Assembly (NCBI RefSeq): GCF_034661235.1
Contig: NZ_CP141059.1
Location: forward strand, 3,657,501-3,721,500
Origin: Nocardioides bizhenqiangii
GTDB taxonomy: Bacteria > Actinomycetota > Actinomycetes > Propionibacteriales > Nocardioidaceae
DNA length: 64,000 bases
Reading direction: 5' to 3'
This document shows, in pieces, positions 49,685 through 58,317 of the stretch (its first letter is position 1; each line of letters begins with the position of its first letter). Below the pieces are notes generated by a model that was given only the letters and a program-made list of their open reading frames with translations, had not been told where the DNA came from and did not search any database. The translations under genes were made by a program, and so were the position numbers.

Positions 49685-49702
49685 GTCAGGGAGGCGGAGG
49701 GG

Positions 49703-50425
49703 TCAGCCGCCGAGCTGGAACGACACGGTGTGCTGGTCGGCGCGGTAGACACTGCGGGAGATCTCGATCGGCCGGTCCTCCCAGAGCGCACGCCGGGTCA
49801 GCCGGATGACGACCGCCCCTTCAGGGCACTCCAGCAAGGCCGCCTCGTCAGGAGTGGCGACCCCCGCGGACAGTGAGTCCTCGGCCCAGGTGGGGCGACG
49901 GCCGCGGGCGGTGAGCTCGTCGTACAGGCTGTCGGGGAGGTCCGGGCCGTCGAGCAGCCCCGGTACGAGCGACGAGCTGATGTAGGCGTCGGAGAGGCAG
50001 ACCGGGCTGCCGTCGGCAAGGCGAAGTCGTCGCCAGCGCAGCACCGGCTCACGGGGCACGAGGCCGAGGGCACGGGCGACACCGGCGGGCGACTTGACCT
50101 TCTCGGCGAGGAGGGTCCGGCTCTCGGCGACGGCGCCGCGGCCGGCCATGTCCTCGGTGAAGCTCGCGACCCGGCTCGGCCGGCGCCGCGGCGGTGCGAC
50201 GAACGTCCCACGGCCCGGGAAGCGCTGCAGCACACCCTCGGTCACCAAGGCGTCCAGGGCTTGCCGAACGGTCATCCTGGCCACGCTGAAGCGCTCGACC
50301 AGGTCGCGCTCTGATGGGGCGGCAGTGCCCGGTGCGCACCCGGCGACCAGGTCCCGCACGTACTCTCGGATCGCCACGTGCTTGAGGGCGCGTCGGTCAG
50401 CCGTTCCCCTGTCGACTGTCTCCAC
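49703..50425 (-). CDS. GntR/HutC family regulator (UTRA domain)
   Basis: A 240-residue regulator. The N-terminal winged helix (LVAGCAPGTAAPSERDLVER, then VARMTVRQALDALVTEGVLQ and GRGTFVAPP) is joined to a UTRA ligand domain (VLRWRRLRLADGSPVCLSDA, ending YRADQHTVSFQLGG). GTG 50425 lies six bases after TAACCT, so it is probably leaderless. It diverges from the AlkB-like gene; whether it controls that gene is open. Confidence 0.9.
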   Translation of the reverse strand: METVDRGTADRRALKHVAIREYVRDLVAGCAPGTAAPSERDLVERFSVARMTVRQALDALVTEGVLQRFPGRGTFVAPPRRRPSRVASFTEDMAGRGAVAESRTLLAEKVKSPAGVARALGLVPREPVLRWRRLRLADGSPVCLSDAYISSSLVPGLLDGPDLPDSLYDELTARGRRPTWAEDSLSAGVATPDEAALLECPEGAVVIRLTRRALWEDRPIEISRSVYRADQHTVSFQLGG

Positions 50426-50437
50426 AATCGAAGGTTA
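50423..50437 (-). promoter_or_regulatory. leaderless -10/start arrangement for gntR-type gene
   Basis: On the minus strand TAACCT (50437-50432), six bases, then GTG 50425. Confidence 0.5.
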
Positions 50438-50507
50438 GGGCTGTGTAGGTCGCCCGTCCCGAGAACGCCGAAAACATGTCTTTCCACCCCCGACACCGAA
50501 GTTTGAT

Positions 50508-50523
50508 GGGAACAGGTGTTCGA
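50508..50523. promoter_or_regulatory. SOS (LexA) box-like dyad before AlkB-like gene
   Basis: GGGAACAGGTGTTCGA matches the actinobacterial SOS consensus TCGAAC-N4-GTTCGA at ten of twelve fixed positions. Its 3' edge is nine bases before the TAATCT -10, so it covers the -35 region. Confidence 0.6.
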
Positions 50524-50532
50524 ACGACGGGG

Positions 50533-50547
50533 TAATCTCGGGGCATG
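50533..50547 (+). promoter_or_regulatory. leaderless -10/start arrangement for AlkB-like gene
   Basis: TAATCT (50533-50538), six bases, then ATG 50545. Confidence 0.55.
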
Positions 50548-51168
50548 GACTTCCAGAGCACTCTCTTCGCCGGCGGCTCGGCGAGCGAGCTCCGCTTCGA
50601 CGAGCTCGAGCGGCACGAGCTCGGCGCCGGAGCATGGGTCGACGTGGCCCGCGCGTGGCTGGTCGCGCCGGACGACGTCTTCGCCACCATGGTGAGGGAC
50701 GTCCCGTGGCGGGCGGAGCGGCGCCGGATGTACGACCGGATCGTCGACGTACCCCGCCTCGTCTACACCTACATGATCGGCGAGGAGCTGCCCCATCCCG
50801 TCCTCACCGACGCCCGCGAGGCGCTGACGGAGCACTACCTGCCGGAGCTCGGGGAGCCGTTCCGCACCGCCGGGTGCTGCTACTACCGCGACGGCCGCGA
50901 CAGCGTCGCCTGGCACGGCGACACGATCGGCCGGGGCAGCACGCACGACACCATGGTCGCCATCGTGTCCGTCGGCGACCCGCGCCGACTGGCCCTCCGT
51001 CCGCGCGACCGGTCCGACGGCGCCGAGTCGCTGTCGTTCGAGATGGGTCACGGCGACCTGCTGGTCATGGGTGGCACCTGCCAGCGCACCTGGGAGCACT
51101 CAGTGCCGAAGGTGGCGTCAGCGGGACCCCGGATCTCGATCCAGTTCAGGCCTCTCAACGTGTTCTGA
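50545..51168 (+). CDS. AlkB-like 2-oxoglutarate/Fe(II) dioxygenase
   Basis: An alpha-ketoglutarate dioxygenase that would oxidatively remove alkyl groups from DNA or RNA bases, 207 residues. The iron ligands are visible as HxD in AWHGDT and His in TWEHSVPK, and the 2-oxoglutarate Arg lies in GPRISIQFR. The N-terminus is ~50 residues longer than the catalytic core. A likely SOS box and leaderless promoter lie directly upstream, fitting a DNA-damage role. Confidence 0.88.
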   Translation: MDFQSTLFAGGSASELRFDELERHELGAGAWVDVARAWLVAPDDVFATMVRDVPWRAERRRMYDRIVDVPRLVYTYMIGEELPHPVLTDAREALTEHYLPELGEPFRTAGCCYYRDGRDSVAWHGDTIGRGSTHDTMVAIVSVGDPRRLALRPRDRSDGAESLSFEMGHGDLLVMGGTCQRTWEHSVPKVASAGPRISIQFRPLNVF

Positions 51169-51182
51169 CTCGACAATCCGCT

Positions 51183-51207
51183 GCCTGGCGTCCGCTCGCC
51201 GCCAGGC
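51183..51207 (+). terminator. hairpin after AlkB-like gene
   Basis: GCCTGGCG and CGCCAGGC form an 8-bp perfect stem with a nine-base loop, 14 bases after the stop. There is no U-run. Confidence 0.5.
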
Positions 51208-51224
51208 AACCTCTCGTCCCGCTT

Positions 51225-51279
51225 ACGTCAACTGCGGCGCGGCAGCGTGGCGCACTGCGGCGAAGCCGCATCGTGCGGC
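51225..51279 (+). repeat. diverged relative of the 18767/18957 repeat
   Basis: It shares GTCAACTGCGG, GCGGCAGCG and a second GCGGCGAAGCCGC dyad with the 44-bp repeat near 18.9 kb, with substitutions and an insertion. Confidence 0.5.
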
Positions 51280-51312
51280 GCCCCCGGGCCGAGCCTTGCG
51301 ATGGTCCGGGCG

Positions 51313-51333
51313 GTGTCGCACGATCTGCGACAC
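51313..51333 (-). terminator. hairpin after lemA-like gene
   Basis: GTGTCGCA and TGCGACAC form a perfect 8-bp stem with a five-base loop, 14 bases past the LemA stop on the minus strand. There is no U-run. Confidence 0.5.
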
Positions 51334-51347
51334 GCTCGCGCAATTGA

Positions 51348-51908
51348 TCAGAACTCCACACCGGGAGCGGCGGTGTGATCGGTCGGGGCGTCGTAGAACT
51401 CGCGCTCCTTGACCCCGGCGACGCCGGAGAAGAACATCCACGGGATCGTTCGCACCGACTGGTTGAGCTGGGCGGTCGCGTCGTTGTAGTACTGCCGGGC
51501 GAACGCGATCTGGTCCTCGGTCTTGGCCAGCTGGTCCTGGAGGTCGCGAAAGTTCGCGTCGGCCTTGAGGTCCGGGTAGGCCTCTGCCACCGCGTTGACC
51601 TTGACCAGCGCCTGCTGGAGCGCGGCGTCCGCGGCCGCCTTTGCCGGTACGTCGTCGCCGGCTGCCGCCGCTGCCACGCCGGCCCGGGCCTTGGTGACCT
51701 CTTCGAACACACCCGACTCGTGCGCGGCGTACCCCTTGACCGTCTGCACCAGGTTGGGGATCAGGTCCGCGCGACGGGTGAGCTGCACGTCGATGCCACC
51801 CAGCGCCTCCTCGGCGGCGACATCCTGCTTGCGCAGCTTGTTGAAGCCGACGACGAAGAAGACGACCAGGAGGACGAGGACGACGATGGCGATGATGACG
51901 TAGATCAT
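51348..51908 (-). CDS. LemA family protein
   Basis: A 186-residue protein with an N-terminal transmembrane helix (IYVIIAIVVLVLLVVFFVVG) and the LemA helical domain (FNKLRKQDVAAEEALGGIDV, LTRRADLIPNLVQTVKGYA, AYPDLKADANFRDLQDQL, ending in IPWMFFSGVAGVKEREFY). The role is unknown, but LemA genes commonly pair with DUF2207 genes as here. It lies 49 bases downstream of the DUF2207 gene in the same direction. Confidence 0.93.
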   Translation of the reverse strand: MIYVIIAIVVLVLLVVFFVVGFNKLRKQDVAAEEALGGIDVQLTRRADLIPNLVQTVKGYAAHESGVFEEVTKARAGVAAAAAGDDVPAKAAADAALQQALVKVNAVAEAYPDLKADANFRDLQDQLAKTEDQIAFARQYYNDATAQLNQSVRTIPWMFFSGVAGVKEREFYDAPTDHTAAPGVEF

Positions 51909-51957
51909 GGGGAGATCCCTCTCTCGGAGTCAGGAGAACCGTAGCGGGTCAGCGAGG

Positions 51958-53721
51958 TCACCAGGAGCCACCGCCGCCGCCACCACCGCCGCCACCACCT
52001 CCGCCACCCCCGCCGCTCGACGACGAGCTCTGGGTGGCTTCGTAGGAGGAGATCGCGCTGCTCAGCGTGCTGTCGAAGTCGCCGACCATGGAGTCGACGT
52101 GGTAGCCCGCGCCGTAAGCGGCGCCGTAGAAGTACGCCGGAGCGGGCGGTTCGGCGCCGGTCTCGACCCGGTACTTCTCGGCCCACTGCTTCGCGCAGTC
52201 GAACGCGACGGCGTAGGGGAGGTAGGCCGTGTAGAGCTCCTGGCGGCCCGAGAAGTCGAACCGGTCCTTGCTCGAGGGAGTCGAGAGCACCCGCTTGAAG
52301 CCCCCGACTCGCGACCACAGCTCACGGCCGGCGGGGGTGCGCTTGGTGGCCGACCCCGGCTGCAGCAGCGAGACCGCCCCGGCGGTGAACGCGGCCATCG
52401 GCAGCGCGACCATCGACATGTTGAACGGACGCCAGAAGACCGACGTCACGACGAGACCGAAGCCGACCAGGACCAGCAGTCCGCCGAGGCCGCCGATCCC
52501 GGCGCGGGTCAGCAACCCGTTCAAGGTCGCCCAGTTCTTCACGCCGCTGGTGAAGGACTCGACCTGGCTCTGCAGGTGCTGACCGCCCTGGACGTCCTTG
52601 CGACGCGCGACGAACTGCGAACCCGGACCCGACAGCAGGCCGGCGACGCTGGTGGTGACCGGGTCGAGTCCGGCCCAACCCTGGGGGCCGGCCTTGTCCT
52701 TGATCGTCCAGCTCTGGTCGTTGCCGCGCTGGAGGTCGATGGCGCCGTGCTCGGCCGCATGCATCAGGCTGGCCACGAACGCGCGCCGGTCAACCCCTTC
52801 CTCGAGCATGAACTGCGCCTGGGCGGGGCCGACGCCGTCCGGTGGGCCGTACATCAGCGGGAAGCGGGGCTCCCGCTCGAACGCCCTCCAGCTGAGGAAC
52901 AGGCCGAGGGCGCCGAAGAGGACGGCCAACCCGATGAAGAACCCGAGGACCGGGATCGAGGTGCCGAAGACGTTGTCGAACCGGGGCGGCCACGGCAGCG
53001 TCGACTGGTCCGGCGTCGGGATGTCCTGGCCGGCGAGGAGGGTGACCGGTGTGTGCGGGCTCAATCCCTCGGTCCGGATCGTCAGGTCCGTCCCGGAGCC
53101 CTCGACCTGGCACGCGCTGGTTCCGCTGTCGCCCACCTCGCCGACGCCGACCCAGCACTGGACCTGCTCGGCCGGCGCCGGCAGGTGCACCGTCAGCACG
53201 GCCTGCTCGATGTCCTGCTGCCAGCCTTGTGGGATGAGGTTCCAGTAGAACTGGGACTCGGTGTCGACATCCTCGCCGCCGGGCGTCAGCACCGAGTCGA
53301 CGTGGTACTCGAGCACGTAGACGTGCTCGCCGATCGACAGCGTGGTGTCGGCGTCGCCGATCCGGTAGTTGTCGTAGCGGCCCTGCTCGACGGTGTGCTT
53401 GACGTCGGTCTCCTCGCCATCGGCGGTCACCTCGAAGTCCTCGACGATGTGCCGGATGTCCGGGTCCGACGGGTTCTGCCGGTCGAAGAACCGGAAGATG
53501 CCATGACGGTCGGAGACCGGGAAGTCCACCGTCAGGGTCTCGACCACGTCGAGGCCGCCGTCCTCGTCCACGGTGAAGTCGGCTTCGTACGACGTGATCG
53601 TGGTCGGCTCGCTGGCCTCCATGTCCGTCGTCTCGAAGTCGACGTCGTAGAACAGGGCGGGGATGCAGAGGATCCCGACCATCAGGGCGAAGGCGAAAGC
53701 CGACGCGATGAGCCGCTTCAT
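51958..53721 (-). CDS. DUF2207 membrane protein
   Basis: A 587-residue membrane protein. A first hydrophobic segment (LIASAFAFALMVGILCIPAL) precedes an outer beta domain (ITSYEADFTVDEDGGLDVVE and following). Further transmembrane segments lie at about 250-275 and 415-450. The C-terminus is a long run of glycines ending in SW, as in many DUF2207/TPM proteins. It is upstream of lemA on one transcript. The activity is unknown. Confidence 0.9.
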   Translation of the reverse strand: MKRLIASAFAFALMVGILCIPALFYDVDFETTDMEASEPTTITSYEADFTVDEDGGLDVVETLTVDFPVSDRHGIFRFFDRQNPSDPDIRHIVEDFEVTADGEETDVKHTVEQGRYDNYRIGDADTTLSIGEHVYVLEYHVDSVLTPGGEDVDTESQFYWNLIPQGWQQDIEQAVLTVHLPAPAEQVQCWVGVGEVGDSGTSACQVEGSGTDLTIRTEGLSPHTPVTLLAGQDIPTPDQSTLPWPPRFDNVFGTSIPVLGFFIGLAVLFGALGLFLSWRAFEREPRFPLMYGPPDGVGPAQAQFMLEEGVDRRAFVASLMHAAEHGAIDLQRGNDQSWTIKDKAGPQGWAGLDPVTTSVAGLLSGPGSQFVARRKDVQGGQHLQSQVESFTSGVKNWATLNGLLTRAGIGGLGGLLVLVGFGLVVTSVFWRPFNMSMVALPMAAFTAGAVSLLQPGSATKRTPAGRELWSRVGGFKRVLSTPSSKDRFDFSGRQELYTAYLPYAVAFDCAKQWAEKYRVETGAEPPAPAYFYGAAYGAGYHVDSMVGDFDSTLSSAISSYEATQSSSSSGGGGGGGGGGGGGGGGSW

Positions 53722-53848
53722 GGCCGCAAGGCTAGGGGTTGGCGGGGCCGAGGTCCGCTGTTTCGCTCCGCGAGGCCGGCAAACCGTCCCGTCGGGCTAG
53801 GGCGCGTCTCCTTATCCGGCGGCCCACGCGACGCCTCGCGGAGGGCGA

Positions 53849-54253
53849 CTACTGCTGATTCGCCTCAGACATCTCCGTCTCGGAGCGGAGGATGCAGAAC
53901 TCGTTGCCCTCCGGGTCGGCGAGGACCACCCACCCGGTGCCCGGTCCCCACGTGCCGCGGAGATCGGCGACCTGGGTCGCGCCGTGCCCGAGCAGCCGGT
54001 CGAGCTCCTCGTCACGGCTGCCCTTGCGCGGCCGCAGGTCGAAGTGGATGCGGTTCTTGACCGTCTTCGCGTCCGGCGTCTCGATGAAGAGGACGGTGTG
54101 ACCCGTGTCTGGGTCGGTGATCATGCACTCCTCGTGACCCGGCTCGTTGGGGTCGTCAGGGATGTCGGTGTAGCCGAGGACCGGCTTCCACCACTCCGAG
54201 AGCTCGTAGGCGTTCCGGCAGTCGACCGTGGTGTGCGAGATGTACGACGTCAC
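53849..54253 (-). CDS. VOC family protein
   Basis: A 134-residue glyoxalase-fold protein. TSYISHTTVDCRNAYELSEWW and NRIHFDLRPRKGSRDEELDR are typical of the actinobacterial group with the terminal DPEGNEFCILRSE motif. It may bind a metal and an unknown small molecule. It has no operon partner. Confidence 0.85.
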   Translation of the reverse strand: MTSYISHTTVDCRNAYELSEWWKPVLGYTDIPDDPNEPGHEECMITDPDTGHTVLFIETPDAKTVKNRIHFDLRPRKGSRDEELDRLLGHGATQVADLRGTWGPGTGWVVLADPEGNEFCILRSETEMSEANQQ

Positions 54254-54302
54254 CGGGCCACTCTCGCGTGCGGCTCCGTCACCCTCAACCGGGTTTCCGC
54301 CG

Positions 54303-55094
54303 TTACTCGGTGCCGTGCTCGGCGATGAACGCGAGGATGTCGTCGGCCAGCTCCGGGCGGCAGACGATCACGTCGGGCAGGTAGACGTCGTCCTGGTTGT
54401 AGACGAGCTCGCTGCCGTCGACCCGGCTGGTGAAGAGGCCGGCGGCGCGGGCCACCGCGACCGGCGCCGCGGAGTCCCACTCGTACTGGCCGCCCGCGTG
54501 GACGTAGGCGTCCGCGACGTCCCGCACGACCGACATCATCTTGACGCCGGCCGAGCCCATCGGCACCAGCTCGGCGTCGAGCTTCTCTGCGAGCGCCGAG
54601 ACGAAGGCCGGCGGACGGCTGCGGCTGACCGCGATCCGAGGCTTGTCCGACGTACGCGGGGGTACGACGGGCGGGGTGCCGGTGTTGAAGGTCTCGCCGA
54701 GCTCGGGCTGGGCGACCGCCCCGGCCGTCAGGGTGCCGCCCTCCCAGACCGCCACGTGCACGGCCCAGTCGTCGCGCGGCGGCTCGCTGAACTCGCGGGT
54801 GCCGTCGAGCGGGTCGACGATCCAGACCTTCGGCGCACTGAGCCGGGCGTCCTTGTCGGACGTGCTCTCGAGCGCCTCCTCCGACAGCACCGCGTCGCCC
54901 GGCCGGTAGGTCGCCAGCAGGCTCATCAGCAGGTCGTGGGCGGCGCGGTCGCCGGCGTCCTTGAGCTCCTTGCCCTCCAGCCCCTCGCTCCGCACCTCGA
55001 GCAGCCGGCGGCCGGCCGCCTCGGCCAACCAGGCAGCGAGCAGGTGGTCGTCTGCGACGACCTCGGGAGCAGGAGTACCGGCGTCGAAAGTCAC
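54303..55094 (-). CDS. cysQ: 3'(2'),5'-bisphosphate nucleotidase / inositol monophosphatase family (CysQ-like)
   Basis: A Mg-dependent phosphatase, 263 residues. VWIVDPLDGTREFSEP is the metal-binding motif, LSEEALE the first acidic motif and GGQYEWDSAAPVAVA the second. The REFSE form is typical of CysQ enzymes that dephosphorylate PAP. GTG 55094 lies six bases after TACCCT, giving it its own promoter despite lying 20 bases after pth. Confidence 0.85.
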   Translation of the reverse strand: MTFDAGTPAPEVVADDHLLAAWLAEAAGRRLLEVRSEGLEGKELKDAGDRAAHDLLMSLLATYRPGDAVLSEEALESTSDKDARLSAPKVWIVDPLDGTREFSEPPRDDWAVHVAVWEGGTLTAGAVAQPELGETFNTGTPPVVPPRTSDKPRIAVSRSRPPAFVSALAEKLDAELVPMGSAGVKMMSVVRDVADAYVHAGGQYEWDSAAPVAVARAAGLFTSRVDGSELVYNQDDVYLPDVIVCRPELADDILAFIAEHGTE

Positions 55095-55106
55095 CGGGTC
55101 AGGGTA
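55092..55106 (-). promoter_or_regulatory. leaderless -10/start arrangement for cysQ
   Basis: On the minus strand TACCCT (55106-55101), six bases, then GTG 55094. It lies in the 20-base gap after pth. Confidence 0.5.
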
Positions 55107-55114
55107 GTGGCCGG

Positions 55115-55717
55115 TCAGGAATTGAATCGTTGCTGGGTCCGCTCGAGACCCTCGCTGATCAACGTCTCGACCGCGTCGGCCGCGGCGTCGACCTGGAACG
55201 GCACGTCCTTGCGCTCGGCGGAGGAGTAGTTGGTCAGCACCCAGTCGGCGACCTGCTGCCGGCCCGGCGGACGGCCGATGCCGATCCGGACGCGGTTGAA
55301 GTCACCGGTGCCGAACGACGAGCGGAGGGACTTGAGCCCGTTGTGGCCGTTGTCGCCGCCGCCGAGCTTGACCCGCATGGTGCCGAACGGGAGGTCGAGC
55401 TCGTCGTGGATCGCGATGACCCGGGCGGGCGGGACCTTGTAGAAGGTCGTCAGCGCCTTGATCGCCCCGCCGGACTCGTTCATGTAGCACCGCGCCTTGG
55501 CGAGCACCACGCGCGGCCCCGGTGTGCCCGGCGCTCCCAGGCGGCCCTCGACGACGTCGGCGCGACCGGACTTGTGGGCGCGGAAGCCGCTCCCCATCCG
55601 GCTCGCCAGCTCCTCGACGACGTGGTAGCCGATGTTGTGCCGGTGGCCCGAGTACGACGGACCCGGGTTGCCGAGCCCGACGACGAGCCACAAGCCGGAC
55701 CCGTCGGCGTCGCTCAT
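55115..55717 (-). CDS. pth: peptidyl-tRNA hydrolase
   Basis: Releases peptides from prematurely dropped peptidyl-tRNA. It is 200 residues long. WLVVGLGNPGPSYSGHRHNIG holds the conserved Asn and catalytic His, and IHDELDLPFG and GDNGHNGLKS follow. ATG 55717 has GGAGGAA at good spacing. An in-frame GTG at 55843 overlaps the bL25 stop and would add 42 residues unlike the family. It is cotranscribed with rplY, a common pairing. Confidence 0.95.
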   Translation of the reverse strand: MSDADGSGLWLVVGLGNPGPSYSGHRHNIGYHVVEELASRMGSGFRAHKSGRADVVEGRLGAPGTPGPRVVLAKARCYMNESGGAIKALTTFYKVPPARVIAIHDELDLPFGTMRVKLGGGDNGHNGLKSLRSSFGTGDFNRVRIGIGRPPGRQQVADWVLTNYSSAERKDVPFQVDAAADAVETLISEGLERTQQRFNS

Positions 55718-55839
55718 CGTTTCCTCCGCGGCGTCGGCGCCGGTCGTCGTACCACTGTCAGAGGGGCGGGAGCTCCCCGGCGCGGCGCTGCGTGCCGGGG
55801 AGATCAGTCGGCCCAGGAACCACCTGAGCCGAGTGAGGG

Positions 55840-56508
55840 TCACTCCTCGTCGCCACCCTCGGCGGACTCGCCACCCTCGGCCGACTCGCCCTCGTCGGCG
55901 TCGGGCTCGTCGCGCTCGATGCCGGCCTCGGCCTCGGCCTCCTCGAGATCGGCCTCGAGCTGCGCCTCGGTCTGGGCGGCGGTCACGTTGACCACCAGGG
56001 TCTCGGGGTCCGTGAGCAGGGTGGTCCCGGACGGCAGCGTGAGCGAACCGGCCAGGAACTGCGTGCCGGCCTCGGCGCCCTCGATGTCGACCTCGAAGGA
56101 CTCGGGGATGTGGGTGGCCTCGGCCTCGACCTGGACGGTCGAGTTCTCGGTGACGACCAGCGTCTCGCGGACGGCCTCGCCCACGACGACGATCGGGACG
56201 TCGACGGTGACCTTCTCGCCGCGGCGGACCGCGACGAAGTCGACGTGCTCGAGCACGCGGCGGACCGGGTCGACCTGCACCTGCTTGGTCAGCGCCAGCT
56301 GGGTCTCGCCGTTGATGTCGAGCTCGAGGAGCGCGTTGGCGCCACCGTGCTTGATCGCCATCATCGTGTCGTGGCCCGGGAGGGTGAGGTGGACGGTGTC
56401 GTTGCCGTGGCCGTACATGACGGCGGGGACCTTGTCCTCACGGCGGATGCGGCGTGCCGCGCCCTTGCCGAACTCGGTGCGCAGCTCTGCGGTGATCTTG
56501 TCGCTCAT
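55840..56508 (-). CDS. rplY: 50S ribosomal protein bL25 (CTC form)
   Basis: A 5S rRNA-binding protein with the long CTC-type C-terminal domain, 222 residues. It has ITAELRTEFGKGAARRIRRE, then VPAVMYGHG and the TRKV-like junction. The last ~40 residues are Glu/Gly-rich (EGESAEGGESAEGGDEE). It is upstream of pth on the same transcript. Confidence 0.95.
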   Translation of the reverse strand: MSDKITAELRTEFGKGAARRIRREDKVPAVMYGHGNDTVHLTLPGHDTMMAIKHGGANALLELDINGETQLALTKQVQVDPVRRVLEHVDFVAVRRGEKVTVDVPIVVVGEAVRETLVVTENSTVQVEAEATHIPESFEVDIEGAEAGTQFLAGSLTLPSGTTLLTDPETLVVNVTAAQTEAQLEADLEEAEAEAGIERDEPDADEGESAEGGESAEGGDEE

Positions 56509-56554
56509 TCCGGGGTTCTCCTCGTGGCTGGTGTCGGGCCTCGAAAAACCAAGA

Positions 56555-56598
56555 GCGCCGCGCTTCCCTCACCCGGTGACCGGATGGGTGCGCGGCGT
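56555..56598. other. stem-loop upstream of rplY
   Basis: GCGCCGCGC and GCGCGGCGT pair around an inner CACCC/GGGTG stem. The loop lies 47 bases before the rplY start and 150 bases after the ABC permease stop. It could be a leader structure of rplY or the end of the ABC transcript. Confidence 0.4.
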
Positions 56599-56747
56599 CG
56601 TAAGAACGAGCCGGCCCAGTCGATCACGGAGTCACAGAAGCGGGTGCTCCCTCGCCGAGGCAACCTGGGAATGCTACCCAGCGCGGCGACCACAGGCGAA
56701 ATCCGCAGGGCGTACCGGCGCGGTAGGGGTCGGTGACAGTCGTCGCG

Positions 56748-57533
56748 TCAGACCCGCTCGAGGGTCGCGTGCGCCCTGCTCTGCTGCTCGAGCCACCGGA
56801 GGAGCAGCAGGCCGAGGGTCGCGTACATGGCTCCCACCGCGATCTCCCGTCCGACGAGTCCGGCGACGTCACCCAGCGCAGCGCCGTTCGCGATGTCTCG
56901 AGCGGCCTCGATCGCGTGCGTCAGCGGCAGCCACGGCGAGACCGCCGCCATCCACGACGGCAGGTCGTCGACCGCGATGTTGCTCCCGGAGAACACCAGG
57001 AGCAGGCAGAACAGGACGTTGCCGAGCACCGCGCTCTCGCGCACGCGCAGCGCCACGGCCCCCATGGCCAGACCGAGACCGGTGCAGGCGGCCGACGAGA
57101 CCGCGATCACGAGCAGGAGGGACGGCCACGCGCCGGCCGGGATGTGCACGTCGAGCACCAACAGACCGAACAGGACGCCGACCAGGGCGACCGCCCAACC
57201 GTTCACGATGACGGGGACGGCCCGGCCCAGGAACAGCGGTATCCGTGCCGCCGGGGTCGTGAGGACGACGCTGAGGGTGCGGCCCTCGCGCTCTCCCTCG
57301 ATCGTCGCGCTCATCGCGAACAGGCACGGGATCACCGCGTAGTTGAGCGCGTTCCCGATCACGTAGAACTCGTCGCTGCCGACCCCCGCGCTGCGGCCGA
57401 TGTAGGCGAACAGCAGGATCTGGCAGATCGGGGAGACGATCAACGACGGGACCAGGATCCAGGGGCTGAGCCAGTTGAACATGGCGCGATAGCTCATCAG
57501 CCCGCCGATGAAGAGGATCCGCAGCGTGGTCAT
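56748..57533 (-). CDS. ABC-2 type exporter permease (second)
   Basis: A 261-residue integral membrane protein with about six transmembrane segments: SPWILVPSLIVSPICQILLF, NALNYAVIPCLFAMSATIEG, then EREGRTLSVVLTTPA and VLFCLLLVFSGSNIAVDDLP, the last typical of ABC-2 families. It is the third gene of the exporter unit and lies ten bases after the first permease. Confidence 0.9.
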   Translation of the reverse strand: MTTLRILFIGGLMSYRAMFNWLSPWILVPSLIVSPICQILLFAYIGRSAGVGSDEFYVIGNALNYAVIPCLFAMSATIEGEREGRTLSVVLTTPAARIPLFLGRAVPVIVNGWAVALVGVLFGLLVLDVHIPAGAWPSLLLVIAVSSAACTGLGLAMGAVALRVRESAVLGNVLFCLLLVFSGSNIAVDDLPSWMAAVSPWLPLTHAIEAARDIANGAALGDVAGLVGREIAVGAMYATLGLLLLRWLEQQSRAHATLERV

Positions 57534-57543
57534 GTCCGCCGCC

Positions 57544-58317
57544 TCACGTCAGCGCCAGGGTCGCGTGGCGGCGGGCGGAGTCGACCAGCTGCCGGCCGAG
57601 GTACGACGCGACCACGGCGTACACCGTGCCGATGGCCAGGCAGATCAGGATCTCGCGCCACGGGCTCACGCCCGCGGCGGACGACCGGACCGCCTCCATC
57701 GCCCAGGTGGTCGGGATCGACCAGGACAGCGGGTGCAGCCAGTCCGGGAGCGCCGACACCGGAATCACGAACCCGCAGAGCAGCCAGCCCGGGTACTCGA
57801 GCGCGGCGCCGAGCGACCATGACGAGCGGTAGCGGACCGCGGTGACCGCGAGGAAGAAGCCGAACTGCGCGAGCGTGAGCGCGGACGCGAGCACGCTGAT
57901 CACGAAGAGCGGCCAGCTCTCGATCCTGAGCTCGAGGCCGAAGACCCAGCGCTCCCACAGGATCGTGGCGACCACGGTGTAGAGGCCGATCGTCGACAGC
58001 GCCAGCGTGGTCGGCACGAGGACCCGCCCCAGCGGGGTCGGCGCCGCGACGACGAGCTCGAGCGTGCCCGCCCACCGCTCGCGGGCGAGCAGCGACGACG
58101 CGATCACTCCCTGACAGGTCCACATGCCCATCACGGCCGCGCCGAGCCCCGCGAACTGCATCGCCTCCGGGTCGCCCTGCTGCTGGTAGACCAACAGCGT
58201 CGCCGTCGCGAACATCAGCGGGAAGAACACGGCGAGCGCCCCGTCGAACCAGGACGTCGAGATCACCTTGAGCTGGAGCCGGTAGCACACGAGTTGCTGA
58301 CGGAGCACCTGGCTCAT
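57544..58317 (-). CDS. ABC-2 type exporter permease (first)
   Basis: A 257-residue membrane protein: YRLQLKVISTSWFDGALAVF, then RERWAGTLELVVAAPTPLGR (the conserved cytosolic loop) and GWLLCGFVIPVSALPDWLHP. ATG 58317 overlaps the ATPase stop (ATGA). With the other permease it would form a heterodimeric pore. The substrate is unknown. Confidence 0.9.
   Translation of the reverse strand: MSQVLRQQLVCYRLQLKVISTSWFDGALAVFFPLMFATATLLVYQQQGDPEAMQFAGLGAAVMGMWTCQGVIASSLLARERWAGTLELVVAAPTPLGRVLVPTTLALSTIGLYTVVATILWERWVFGLELRIESWPLFVISVLASALTLAQFGFFLAVTAVRYRSSWSLGAALEYPGWLLCGFVIPVSALPDWLHPLSWSIPTTWAMEAVRSSAAGVSPWREILICLAIGTVYAVVASYLGRQLVDSARRHATLALT

Noticed and set aside
55718..55843. 42-residue N-terminal extension of peptidyl-tRNA hydrolase from GTG 55843
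   Set aside because: The extension does not resemble the family and a good ribosome-binding site precedes ATG 55717, although the GTGA overlap with rplY keeps it possible.
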